From: a virus
Length of the DNA: 31,871 bases
Virus record (IMG/VR): IMGVR_UViG_3300020055_000091
Coordinates: 1-31,871 of that record
Direction: 5' to 3' (one strand)
Shown here: positions 1 through 7,199 of the stretch, piece by piece
Layout of the letters: every line of letters begins with the position of its first letter
Position numbering within the stretch: position 1 is the stretch's first letter
The notes under the pieces: generated by a model
The model's database searches: none
Seen by the model: the letters and a program-made list of their open reading frames with translations, nothing else
What the model was told of the DNA's origin: nothing
Translations under genes and position numbers: made by a program

Positions 1-80
1 ATACTTATGAGTATATAAGGATGGAAACACTTTCAAGAAGAGTCGAGAGTTTAGAAACACTCCTAGCATCCAAAAAGTAA
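1..80 (+). CDS. 3' end of an unknown gene (partial)
   Basis: An open frame runs in from the window edge (first whole codon at position 3) and stops at TAA 78-80, giving 25 C-terminal residues. The end, METLSRRVESLETLLASKK, has heptad-like Leu/Val spacing and is probably a short amphipathic helix or coiled coil. A short ORF starting at ATG 21 is also possible, but the frame is open upstream, so the tail of a longer gene is more likely. A terminator hairpin follows about 30 nt downstream. The family cannot be recognised from so little sequence. Confidence 0.6.
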   Translation, partial: TYEYIRMETLSRRVESLETLLASKK

Positions 81-112
81 CCCTAATCGTAATTTAAAGA
101 GATTCGATAATG

Positions 113-141
113 AACCCACCACTTGGTGGGTTTGGTATTTT
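113..141 (+). terminator. Rho-independent-like terminator
   Basis: A perfect 8-bp stem (AACCCACC 113-120, GGTGGGTT 125-132) with an ACTT loop is followed by a T-rich but interrupted tail. It sits about 30 nt after the stop of the partial upstream gene and probably ends that transcript. Confidence 0.7.
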
Positions 142-178
142 AATTTATATATATTTCATTAAATACTAACGATAATTG

Positions 179-208
179 AGGACTCCATATATATTGAGTT
201 CTTTTTTT
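179..208 (+). terminator. Second hairpin with T-tract in the leader region
   Basis: AGGACTC (179-185) pairs with GAGTTCT (196-202), with one G-T wobble and a 10-nt loop, and runs into seven consecutive T (202-208). The shape is terminator-like, but no gene lies between it and the terminator at 113-141. It could be a back-up terminator, the end of a short transcript started near the TATATTTC at 150-157, or chance in AT-rich DNA. Confidence 0.35.
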
Positions 209-264
209 ATTAAATCTATATAGTTATTCTTTGGACAGTCCGATGTTTTGTAATATGAGAAAGT

Positions 265-275
265 TATATTCTTTA
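265..275 (+). promoter_or_regulatory. Possible degenerate promoter for the 296-526 gene
   Basis: TATATTCTTTA starts like the TATATTTATAT element found before the other structural operons and ends 20 nt before the ATG at 296, the same distance range as the good copies. It differs at several positions in its second half, so this is a weak call. The gene lies after two terminator-like hairpins and needs some promoter. The rest of 81-295 shows no gene that I can support. Confidence 0.3.
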
Positions 276-295
276 ACTAAAACGGAGGAAACTAT

Positions 296-526
296 ATGGA
301 AATTCTGAATAAGATTGGCTCTTGGGCTAAATCACTTACAGAAGTTGGTATTAGTTTAGTTGCTCTTGGAGTTGTACTTGAAGTTCTTTTCGGAGGTGTT
401 CATGTACCATTCTGGCCAAACATTTCGGTAGTAGATAATATTATGGGAATTCTTGGTTCATTGAGTAACGAAGGACTACTTGGTTTAGTAGGTGCCTTCA
501 TACTTTACCACATCCTTAAAAAATAA
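296..526 (+). CDS. Small two-helix membrane protein (76 aa)
   Basis: A 76-residue protein with two predicted membrane segments, about residues 17-33 (GISLVALGVVLEVLFGG) and 57-73 (LSNEGLLGLVGAFILYH), joined by a loop with a VPFWPN turn, and ending in KK. The start is supported by GGAGG 8-9 nt upstream (acGGAGGaaactatATG). It stands alone as one transcription unit, with hairpins upstream and a strong terminator just downstream. Size and topology would suit a holin or another small phage membrane protein, but no lysis enzyme is visible nearby and I do not recognise the family. The membrane protein call is firm; the role is unknown. Confidence 0.75.
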   Translation: MEILNKIGSWAKSLTEVGISLVALGVVLEVLFGGVHVPFWPNISVVDNIMGILGSLSNEGLLGLVGAFILYHILKK

Positions 527-554
527 GGATTTGAATTAAAAACAAATTTGTTAG

Positions 555-582
555 AAAACCTCACTTCGGTGAGGTTTTTTTG
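555..582 (+). terminator. Strong Rho-independent terminator (UUCG loop)
   Basis: A perfect 10-bp stem (AAAACCTCAC 555-564, GTGAGGTTTT 569-578) is closed by the very stable TTCG tetraloop and followed by an unbroken T run to 581. It ends the 296-526 transcript, and the late-type promoter motif begins only 6 nt further on. Confidence 0.93.
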
Positions 583-587
583 TTTAG

Positions 588-599
588 TATATTTATATA
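588..599 (+). promoter_or_regulatory. Late-type promoter motif, copy 1
   Basis: TATATTTATATA lies 20 nt upstream of the ATG at 619 and directly after the strong terminator. It is one of six copies of TATATTTATAT, all found just before structural genes. No -35/-33 partner is seen, as in T4-type late promoters, which use only a -10-like box. Confidence 0.7.
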
Positions 600-618
600 C
601 AACTAATATGGTAAAATC

Positions 619-1029
619 ATGAGTACAGATTTTGAATTATTTCCAGGTAAGAATCTAAGTGGCTTGTTCAAAGACATCTATGATAATCAACAGAACAAGA
701 AACAAAGAATATCAGAACTAATCGCTGAAATGAAAAAGGTAATCAGACATGCTGGTGATATGGCTGTAATTGGTCCAATCATAAAAGATTTAGTTGATAC
801 CTCAGTAAAGAACGATGATGCTCTAATCAAAATGGCAGCTATTGCTCAACGAATTATTGGTGCTCAACACAAAGCGGAAGGTGATAGTGGATTCTTATCT
901 GATGAAGAAAAAGAACAGCTTTTAAAAGAATTAGAAACTACAAGTAAAGAGGTTCTTGATGAGCAAGAACACAAAGTAGATGAACTTACTAATGAAATAG
1001 AAGAACTTAAACAGAAAGTTAATAAATAA
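619..1029 (+). CDS. Helical coiled-coil protein, possibly small terminase gp16-like
   Basis: A 136-residue, almost wholly helical, charged protein. Residues about 20-95 form helices around IIKDLVDTSVKNDDALIKMA, and the last 35 residues (KVDELTNEIEELKQKVNK) read as a coiled coil. The layout of a central helical hairpin with li...k.nd.l.kl spacing is reminiscent of the T4 small terminase gp16, which is also short and helical. That is a visual impression only, and it could equally be a baseplate or head assembly factor. It is the first gene after a late-type promoter and overlaps the spike gene by one base (TAATG), so the two are translationally coupled. The SD is weak. Confidence 0.8.
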   Translation: MSTDFELFPGKNLSGLFKDIYDNQQNKKQRISELIAEMKKVIRHAGDMAVIGPIIKDLVDTSVKNDDALIKMAAIAQRIIGAQHKAEGDSGFLSDEEKEQLLKELETTSKEVLDEQEHKVDELTNEIEELKQKVNK

Positions 1030-2354
1030 TGTCTAAAAGAAGAGCAGCATTAACATCTGTAATTAACGCATACGATGGTCAAAGTGAAATTGAATCATTT
1101 GATTATGGTGTGGTGGTTGGTGTTATTACAAACATTGATGATGAACGAATACCAAAACACTCGGCTGAATTTGATGATTATATAAGTGAACGAAGTGAAT
1201 ATGTTGGTGCCGTATTTGTAAAAACAGTATCAGACCCTGTAGCTAATATTGAAAATAGTAAACCCTACTATCCGCGAAATAGAAACAATATAATTTTACC
1301 AATTGTTGGTGAAACTGTACGAGTATTTAGAGGTGGTGGTGTAAGGGAATATGAACGAATTGCATCCAACCCCAATCTTAACTTAGGTAACTTTGCGAAA
1401 GATGCTGCAAAGAATCTTTTACCTAATGATGAAAAACCAAATAAATCTAAATCTAAAAATTATAAGGAAGTTTCACAGACCGGTACTTCCAATACAAGTG
1501 GAGCTGGTGCTGAAAAATTAAAAGATTACGGAGAATACTTTCAACCAGAAAGGGTTAATTCATTAAGATTATATGAGGGAGATACTTTAATTCAATCTCG
1601 ATTTGGACAATCAATTCGTTTTTCTGCATACAATAATGAAGAAAATACTTTTTCACCAACTATCATTATTAGAAATCGAGAAAATGATTTAACCACCCAA
1701 GAAAAGACAGGATTTATTACTGAAGAAGATATCAACCGAGATGGTTCAATTATTGCAATAACTTCTGCAGATTATAAATTAGATTTCCAACCAGGAATTG
1801 TTGATGATAAAGGAAATACTGATTTCAAAACAACCCCAATAAATTTTAAACTACCGAAAGAATATACAGGTAATGACCAAATGTTGTTATCATCCGAAAG
1901 AATAGTTTTATCTGCAAAATCAGAAGAAATGATTTTCTTTTCGAAGGGAAATTATGGATTTATTTCTGATGGTAAGTTTACAATAGATAATGGGAATGGT
2001 GGTGCTGATTTAGATTTTGGTGATGATGTAACTATAACTACTGACCGAAACAATGGAGATTTTTCAGTTAATACTGGTACCGGTGAAATCAGATTAAATA
2101 CAGATGAACTAGGAAACTCACCATCGCGAACTGGACCCGAAGACCCCACCGGTCAAAAAAGTTTAAGAAAAGAACCACTAGTTCGTGGTCAAGTTCTTGT
2201 AGATTTACTTAGTGAATTGATTGATGCAATCAACAAACAAGTGTATAATACCCCATCGGGTCCTACTGCGGTGGGTCCCACCAACCGTTCTGATTTTAAT
2301 GATATTAAATCAAGATTGGAAGAAGCACTTTCTACATTAAACTATACGGAGTAA
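1029..2354 (+). CDS. Baseplate central spike / hub protein (gp5/gpV-like)
   Basis: A 441-residue protein that probably trimerises below the tail tube to form the membrane-piercing spike. Evidence: an N-terminal beta region (about 25-115, with a VVVGVIT strand), a low-complexity linker (about 130-165, Lys/Ser/Thr/Gly), then the OB-fold signature GDTLIQSRFGQSIRF near residues 184-198, typical of gp5/gpV spikes. Next come Gly/Asn/Asp-rich short strands (about 300-355) suited to a beta-helix needle. A C-terminal helix, VRGQVLVDLLSELIDAI (about 385-402), is common in phage spike proteins. No lysozyme domain like that of T4 gp5 is present. It is coupled to the preceding gene by a TAATG overlap and is followed after 3 nt by the next gene. 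Confidence 0.82.
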   Translation: MSKRRAALTSVINAYDGQSEIESFDYGVVVGVITNIDDERIPKHSAEFDDYISERSEYVGAVFVKTVSDPVANIENSKPYYPRNRNNIILPIVGETVRVFRGGGVREYERIASNPNLNLGNFAKDAAKNLLPNDEKPNKSKSKNYKEVSQTGTSNTSGAGAEKLKDYGEYFQPERVNSLRLYEGDTLIQSRFGQSIRFSAYNNEENTFSPTIIIRNRENDLTTQEKTGFITEEDINRDGSIIAITSADYKLDFQPGIVDDKGNTDFKTTPINFKLPKEYTGNDQMLLSSERIVLSAKSEEMIFFSKGNYGFISDGKFTIDNGNGGADLDFGDDVTITTDRNNGDFSVNTGTGEIRLNTDELGNSPSRTGPEDPTGQKSLRKEPLVRGQVLVDLLSELIDAINKQVYNTPSGPTAVGPTNRSDFNDIKSRLEEALSTLNYTE

Positions 2355-2357
2355 TTT

Positions 2358-2936
2358 ATGGGTTGGGATATTTTCAATAGTATGATGAAACCCTATATGG
2401 AAAATCCAAATGGAGTAAAATCTAAAGAAGATTTTGCAAAAAAGTTTACGGATGCTTATGATACTCAAGTAAAAATAGGAACTGTTTTATGTAAGGGGAT
2501 TGGTGGTTCTCCGCTTCCACTTAAATCTGGTAATAAAGAAATAATGGAAAAATTAATGGTAGCTGCTTGTTCAATGGCATTAACCAAAAGCGATACGGGT
2601 AAGCATACTTTTCTAAAAGATGTTGGTTCTGCAGTAGTTGCATATTGGAGTACAGGATTATTACAATCAGTTCCACCAAGCATACCCGCAAGTGGTGCTG
2701 TTCAAAATATATCACTAACCAATGGTCAAGTTATGAACCCTGGTAAATGGCCAGAAACTCCACCTGAATTTCCAACTGACGATGTGGGTAATTTTTTAGA
2801 TACATTTACTTTGTATGCAAATATACACTTACTATCTATTGAGTTTATGTGTCAAACTTCTTCACTATATCCTGGATTTCCACTTTCACCAATACTACCA
2901 GGTATTCTTCAAACAAAGGGTTATCAACTTAATTGA
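2358..2936 (+). CDS. Conserved-looking structural protein, unknown function (192 aa)
   Basis: I cannot name the family. The N-terminal half is helical (WDIFNSMMKPYM..., then KEIMEKLMVAACSMAL), with the middle stretch AVVAYWSTGLL near residues 92-102. The C-terminal half is rich in Pro and aromatics (PGKWPETPPEFPTD, then FLDTFTLYANIHLLSIEF) and ends in YPGFPLSPILPGILQ. Hydrophobic stretches are broken by prolines, so a membrane protein is unlikely. The start has a good SD (cGGAGtaattt-ATG) that overlaps the end of the spike gene. Its place between spike and gp25 suggests a baseplate or hub component. It ends the first sub-operon, and a late-type promoter follows 18 nt later. Confidence 0.8.
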   Translation: MGWDIFNSMMKPYMENPNGVKSKEDFAKKFTDAYDTQVKIGTVLCKGIGGSPLPLKSGNKEIMEKLMVAACSMALTKSDTGKHTFLKDVGSAVVAYWSTGLLQSVPPSIPASGAVQNISLTNGQVMNPGKWPETPPEFPTDDVGNFLDTFTLYANIHLLSIEFMCQTSSLYPGFPLSPILPGILQTKGYQLN

Positions 2937-2954
2937 CCCATAATTTTTTGAGAA

Positions 2955-2965
2955 TATATTTATAT
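2955..2965 (+). promoter_or_regulatory. Late-type promoter motif, copy 2
   Basis: An exact TATATTTATAT ends 24 nt before the ATG at 2990, in the short gap between two structural genes. It can drive the long run of close-packed genes 2990-15570. No hairpin separates it from the upstream gene, so read-through from copy 1 is also likely. Confidence 0.68.
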
Positions 2966-2989
2966 TAAGATAAAACAAAACAATTTAAA

Positions 2990-3592
2990 ATGGATTCAAA
3001 GAAATTAGCAAAACTAATTAAAGTAATTGTAGAGGCAGAAGTTGCTAAGAAACAAGAGCAATTCTTATCTAAAACCTTCCCTAAAATTTTAGAGGAAGAA
3101 GTAAATCGTAGAGTGAAAAAAGCACTCAACGAGGCGAAGGGAGGTGTATCTTCCTCGCCAGTTGTAGAACAAGAAATTGACCCGTTTGCTCAAGCAGAGG
3201 CTGTACTACAACAAGAACGAGTACAACAAGTTCAAGAACAAAGACAGTTCACAAGTAATCCCGTCTTAAATCAAGTTCTTAATCAAACACAACCATTCAG
3301 TGCAGAACAGAGAAAAGGTACACAAGGAAATAAATCAGTATTAGATTCATTCCAAACTCAACAACCACAAGTTCAAGAAAGTTATGATAAAACAGTATCT
3401 TTCAATAACCAAGGTGCACAGATGGGATTAGAAGGAATGAGAAGTCAAATGGCAGCTCAAATGGGATATGGAGATATGCCAGGAGTTGGTGGTGCAAAGA
3501 AAACAGGACTTGGAGTCCAAACGGGTTTACCGGGCTTAGATAGAATATTAAATAGAGATAACTCTGAATTAGTTAAAAAATTTAAAAGGTAA
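2990..3592 (+). CDS. Gln-rich coiled-coil structural protein (200 aa)
   Basis: An unrecognised protein in three visible parts. The first, a charged helix (about 1-50), starts KKLAKLIKVIVEAEVAKKQEQ and includes KILEEEVNRRVKKALNEAK. The second is a long Gln-rich, low-complexity middle (about 60-165), including QQERVQQVQEQRQF. The third is a compact C-terminal tail, LPGLDRILNRDNSELVKKF, that looks like a docking peptide. Such helix-linker-peptide designs suit scaffold or connector proteins of the baseplate. There is no obvious SD (caatttaaaATG). Its stop overlaps the start of the following 26-codon ORF (TAATG). The coding call is good; the function is unknown. Confidence 0.75.
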   Translation: MDSKKLAKLIKVIVEAEVAKKQEQFLSKTFPKILEEEVNRRVKKALNEAKGGVSSSPVVEQEIDPFAQAEAVLQQERVQQVQEQRQFTSNPVLNQVLNQTQPFSAEQRKGTQGNKSVLDSFQTQQPQVQESYDKTVSFNNQGAQMGLEGMRSQMAAQMGYGDMPGVGGAKKTGLGVQTGLPGLDRILNRDNSELVKKFKR

Positions 3593-3672
3593 TGGTTGAG
3601 GGATTAATTGTAATAGTAATGGGAGTTATAGTTGTTATTACAATTATTCAACATTATATAAAAGGAGAGTAG
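3592..3672 (+). CDS. 26-residue single-span membrane micro-ORF
   Basis: ATG at 3592 overlaps the stop of the preceding gene (TAATG), and TAG lies at 3670-3672. The product is nearly all hydrophobic in its first 20 residues (GLIVIVMGVIVVITIIQ), followed by HYIKGE, which is a plausible single membrane helix. The SD of the next gene (GGAG 3664-3667) is inside its last codons. The exact tiling from stop to SD argues for translation, but this could simply be the leader of gp25, since AT-rich DNA easily encodes Ile/Val runs. Confidence 0.45.
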   Translation: MVEGLIVIVMGVIVVITIIQHYIKGE

Positions 3673-3675
3673 ATA

Positions 3676-4110
3676 GTGGCATATATCATTGGTAAAAAAG
3701 TTATTAAAGATACCGAAGAAGAATTTGATTCTTACGCGTATGGAATAACTTTACCTGTTAAAAGAGGAAATACTGGTTTCTTTGAACAGGCGTTTACCTC
3801 GTTTGAGCAAGCTAAATCTAATCTTAAAAATTTGTTATTAACTAAGAAAGGTGAAAGAATAATGCAGCCAGAATTTGGTTCTGGTTTACATTCTTTATTG
3901 TTCGAACAATTGGATAATAATTTAGAACAAAAATTAGAAGAAACTATTGTAGAATCTGTAAATTTTTGGTTACCCTATATTACTATTGATGAAATCGATG
4001 TTGAAATGACAGATGAGATGAAAGATAGACATGAGGCTAAAATGAAAATTGGTTTTAGAGTTGGTAATCAAATTGAAACTCAAGAGGTAACATTTACAAT
4101 ACAGGAGTAA
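3676..4110 (+). CDS. 25: Baseplate wedge protein gp25 (GPW/gp25 family)
   Basis: A 144-residue protein at the usual length for the family, which forms the sheath-contacting core of the contractile-tail baseplate wedge and resembles phage P2 gpW and T6SS TssE. The diagnostic stretch is KKGERIMQPEFGSGLHSLLF (about 57-76), which carries the family's E-P-x-FG core, followed by a helix (LEQKLEETIVESVNFWLPYI) and a final beta sheet. It uses a GTG start with GGAG 8 nt upstream; no in-frame ATG fits better. The gp6 gene follows 5 nt after the stop, the classic 25-6 order of wedge genes. Confidence 0.93.
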   Translation: MAYIIGKKVIKDTEEEFDSYAYGITLPVKRGNTGFFEQAFTSFEQAKSNLKNLLLTKKGERIMQPEFGSGLHSLLFEQLDNNLEQKLEETIVESVNFWLPYITIDEIDVEMTDEMKDRHEAKMKIGFRVGNQIETQEVTFTIQE

Positions 4111-4115
4111 AATAA

Positions 4116-6143
4116 ATGGCGTTAAACACAACAAATAAAAAAAACAATGGTAGAAAGATAAACTACCTAAACAAAGATTTTTCTCAGTTCAGACAAAATC
4201 TAATTCAGTACGCCAAAACTTATTTTCCACAAACCTATTCGGATTTTAACGAGTCATCGCCTGGTATGATGTTTATGGAAATGGCAGCTTACTTAGGAGA
4301 TGTTCTTGGATATTATATTGATGATACTTTAAAAGAATCACTAATAACAACCGCAGAAGACCCCAATAATGTTTTAAACCTTTCAACTTTTTTAGGATAT
4401 AAACCAAAGGTAACTTCACCTGCAATAACAAAGATATCAGTTTATCAATTAGTACCATCAAAATACAGAAGAAATTCTAGTAGTGGTGTTGATTATGAAC
4501 CAGATTCAGATTACTATTTAAGAATCAAAGAAGGTATGTTAATTGAATCTAATAAAGGTGTAACTTTTAGAACAACTGAATTATTAGATTTTAACGATTC
4601 AACTGATAGAGAAACATCTATTTATGAAAGAGATACAAATGGTAAACCAACCTTATATTTGATAAAAAAATCTGTTACTGCTATTTCAGCAACAGTAAAG
4701 ACAGTTACACAAGATTTTGGAACATCACCAAGACAATTTTCACAAATTAGAATTGCAGATACAAATGTAATAGATATTATTGATATACGAGATGAGTCTG
4801 GAAATAAATGGTATGAAGTTCCTTATCTTGCTCAAGAAATGGTTTATGTAGATTATCCTAATACTGAAAAGAATGATAAAGATTTAGCACAATTCAAAGA
4901 TTCCGTACCAAATATTTTAAAACTAATTAAAACTTCTAGAAGATTTGTTAAATCAATAAATGAAAACCAAGAAACTATTATAACATTTGGTGGTGGTAAT
5001 TCAACATCTTCAGATGAACAACTTATACCAAATTTAAAAAATGTTGGCTTAGGATTACAATCTTCTATCAATCGTTTAGGAGAATCATTTGACCCCGCGA
5101 ACTTTTTAAAAACCAAAACGTATGGACAGGCACCAACGGGTACTTTTACTGTTGAATATTTAGTTGGTGGTGGTGTAAGTTCTAATATTGAAAAAAATAC
5201 TTTAACACAAATTCAAGCAATTGCATTCGATGATGACACTAGTTCTTTTACTCCTGCTGAATTGAGATTATATAACTTTTGTAGAGACTCTGTTGCAGTT
5301 GATAATGAAGAACCAGCAACAGGTGGTAGAGGTGCAGAGACGATTAGCGAAATAAGACAAAATGCACTTGCAAACTTTAGTTCTCAAAATAGAGCAGTAA
5401 CTCGTAAAGATTATCAAGTTCGTGCATTATCAGTTCCAACAAAATATGGTGGTGTTGCCAAGGCATACTGTTCACAAGATGGAGAACTTGATAATAATTC
5501 GCCGAGTTCAATTTTATCTGACCCGAATACCTTACAACAATTTACTGATTTAGTTTCTTCTTTAAAAGATAGAAACCTTAGTGAAATGGAAATTAGAAAA
5601 GAAGTAGAAACTTTTTTAAGTGGTAAACAAACCAATTCTAAAGAGAAGAATAATCCATTTGCAATTAATCTTTACTTACTTGGGTATGATTCAAACAAAA
5701 AATTAAAAGGACTAAATCGTGCTATTAAGGAAAATGTAAAAACATATTTAAATGAATTTAGAATGTTGACAGATGGTGTTAATATTCTAGATGGATTTGT
5801 TATTAATATTGGTGTTGATTTTGAAATTAGAGTTTATAATGGATACAATAGTAGAGAAGTTTTAGTAAAATGTATTAAAGAAATACAAAACTACTTTAAT
5901 ATTGATAATTGGACATTTAATATGCCAATAAACATTTCGGAGTTGGAACTTTTAATTGCAGGAGTAGAAGGTGTTCAATCAGTACCTAATTGTGAAATTG
6001 TAAACAAATGTCAAGGTAGTTATTCAAATGTATCTTATAATATTTCCGATGCTACTAAAAATAAAATGGTTTACCCATCTTTAGACCCATCGGTGTTTGA
6101 AGTGAAGTATCCAAATAAAGACATAAAAGGGAGGGTTGTTTAA
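4116..6143 (+). CDS. 6: Baseplate wedge protein gp6 (BaseplateJ family)
   Basis: A 675-residue protein matching T4 gp6 (660 aa) in size and layout. In the baseplate it forms the dimeric wedge that closes the inner ring and works with gp25 and a gp7/gpI-type partner. Visible hallmarks are the N-terminal helical region NYLNKDFSQFRQNLIQYAK and SSPGMMFMEMAAYLGDVLGY (about 48-67), and the BaseplateJ core near 408-455 with NRAVTRKDYQVRALSVPTKY. A C-terminal part, INISELELLIAGVEGVQSV, follows. The SD is weak (cAGGAGtaaaataa-ATG). The gene ends with a one-base TAATG overlap with the next gene. Confidence 0.92.
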   Translation: MALNTTNKKNNGRKINYLNKDFSQFRQNLIQYAKTYFPQTYSDFNESSPGMMFMEMAAYLGDVLGYYIDDTLKESLITTAEDPNNVLNLSTFLGYKPKVTSPAITKISVYQLVPSKYRRNSSSGVDYEPDSDYYLRIKEGMLIESNKGVTFRTTELLDFNDSTDRETSIYERDTNGKPTLYLIKKSVTAISATVKTVTQDFGTSPRQFSQIRIADTNVIDIIDIRDESGNKWYEVPYLAQEMVYVDYPNTEKNDKDLAQFKDSVPNILKLIKTSRRFVKSINENQETIITFGGGNSTSSDEQLIPNLKNVGLGLQSSINRLGESFDPANFLKTKTYGQAPTGTFTVEYLVGGGVSSNIEKNTLTQIQAIAFDDDTSSFTPAELRLYNFCRDSVAVDNEEPATGGRGAETISEIRQNALANFSSQNRAVTRKDYQVRALSVPTKYGGVAKAYCSQDGELDNNSPSSILSDPNTLQQFTDLVSSLKDRNLSEMEIRKEVETFLSGKQTNSKEKNNPFAINLYLLGYDSNKKLKGLNRAIKENVKTYLNEFRMLTDGVNILDGFVINIGVDFEIRVYNGYNSREVLVKCIKEIQNYFNIDNWTFNMPINISELELLIAGVEGVQSVPNCEIVNKCQGSYSNVSYNISDATKNKMVYPSLDPSVFEVKYPNKDIKGRVV

Positions 6144-7198
6144 TGTATTACTTTTTAACAGCATCCAAGGATGCATCAATCTACTTACAACAACCAACTC
6201 AAAATACTGGGTTAGATGAGATATTAGAAGTTTCTAAAACTTATTATGGAAACTTAAAAGATGTTGCACACTCTTTAATTAAATTTGAAACAACACCGCT
6301 TTCACAATCAATAGTAAGTGGTGATATAACAATGAGTTCTGCAGAACTAATTCTTAGAGAATGTGAATCCAGCGAGATTCCATTGGATTATACAATTTAT
6401 GCATACCAAGTTTCTCAATCATGGGATATGGGAATTGGTACTCGTTTTGATGAAATTTCAACAGATGGTGTATCTTGGAACAAAAGAACAACTGATAATT
6501 GGTTATTAGGAGGATATACAACAGGTACTACTGGTTCATTTAATGGTAAAGGTGGAACTTGGTACACTGGTTCCGCTGCATCACAGTCATTCTCATATGA
6601 AACATCTGATATACAAATGGATGTACTAGAACCAATAAACTCTTGGTTAAGTGGTTCAATTCCAAACGAAGGTTGGATTATAAAACACTCATCTGCAGTA
6701 GAAAACAATACAACAGATTATGGTCAATTAAAATTCTTTTCAAAAGAAACAAATACCATATACCAGCCTAAAGTAAGAATTGGTTGGGATGATTCTTCTT
6801 TTGTAACCGGTTCTTTAACAGAACTTACCGCTGATGATATTCATGTAACATTCAAAAGATTAAAGACCAGATACAAGCGTGGAAGTAAACCTGAAATCAG
6901 AGTTTTCGGTAGAGAGAAATATCCTCTCAAAACATATACCAACACATACTCTTATACAGATGTAAAATATTTACCATCTTCTACTTATTATCAAGTAAAA
7001 GATGCAATTACAGAAGAGATAATCGTTCCATTTTCGGATTACACAAAAGTTTCATGTGATTCAAGTGGAAATTACTTTAAACTCAATTTAAGTAATTGGG
7101 AATATAATAGAGATTATTACTTTGAAATTAAAGTTGATAGAGATGGTGTAATTGAATACTTTGAAGATAAGGATTTAACTTTTACAGTAGAAAAATAA
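6143..7198 (+). CDS. DNRLRE-like beta-sandwich structural protein (351 aa)
   Basis: The N-terminal 230 residues read like a DNRLRE/carbohydrate-binding-type jelly roll. The opening ASKDASIYLQQPTQNTGLDE matches the D-A-x-[IV] and P-x-x-N-x-G pattern of that fold, and several Trp-containing strands follow (SQSWDMGIGTRF, DNWLLGGYT, PINSWLSGSIP, NEGWIIKHSS). The remainder (about 230-351) is a separate beta domain (RYKRGSKPEIRVFGREKYPL to FEDKDLTFTVEK). Its position right after gp6, coupled by TAATG with a strong SD (GGGAGGG), suggests a baseplate wedge or tail-fibre attachment part. The family call comes from visible motif spacing, not a search; the role is inferred. Confidence 0.78.
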   Translation: MYYFLTASKDASIYLQQPTQNTGLDEILEVSKTYYGNLKDVAHSLIKFETTPLSQSIVSGDITMSSAELILRECESSEIPLDYTIYAYQVSQSWDMGIGTRFDEISTDGVSWNKRTTDNWLLGGYTTGTTGSFNGKGGTWYTGSAASQSFSYETSDIQMDVLEPINSWLSGSIPNEGWIIKHSSAVENNTTDYGQLKFFSKETNTIYQPKVRIGWDDSSFVTGSLTELTADDIHVTFKRLKTRYKRGSKPEIRVFGREKYPLKTYTNTYSYTDVKYLPSSTYYQVKDAITEEIIVPFSDYTKVSCDSSGNYFKLNLSNWEYNRDYYFEIKVDRDGVIEYFEDKDLTFTVEK

Positions 7199-7199
7199 A

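Noticed and set aside
110-169. 19-codon ORF starting at ATG 110
   Set aside because: It runs through the terminator hairpin, has no SD, and the product looks like chance translation.
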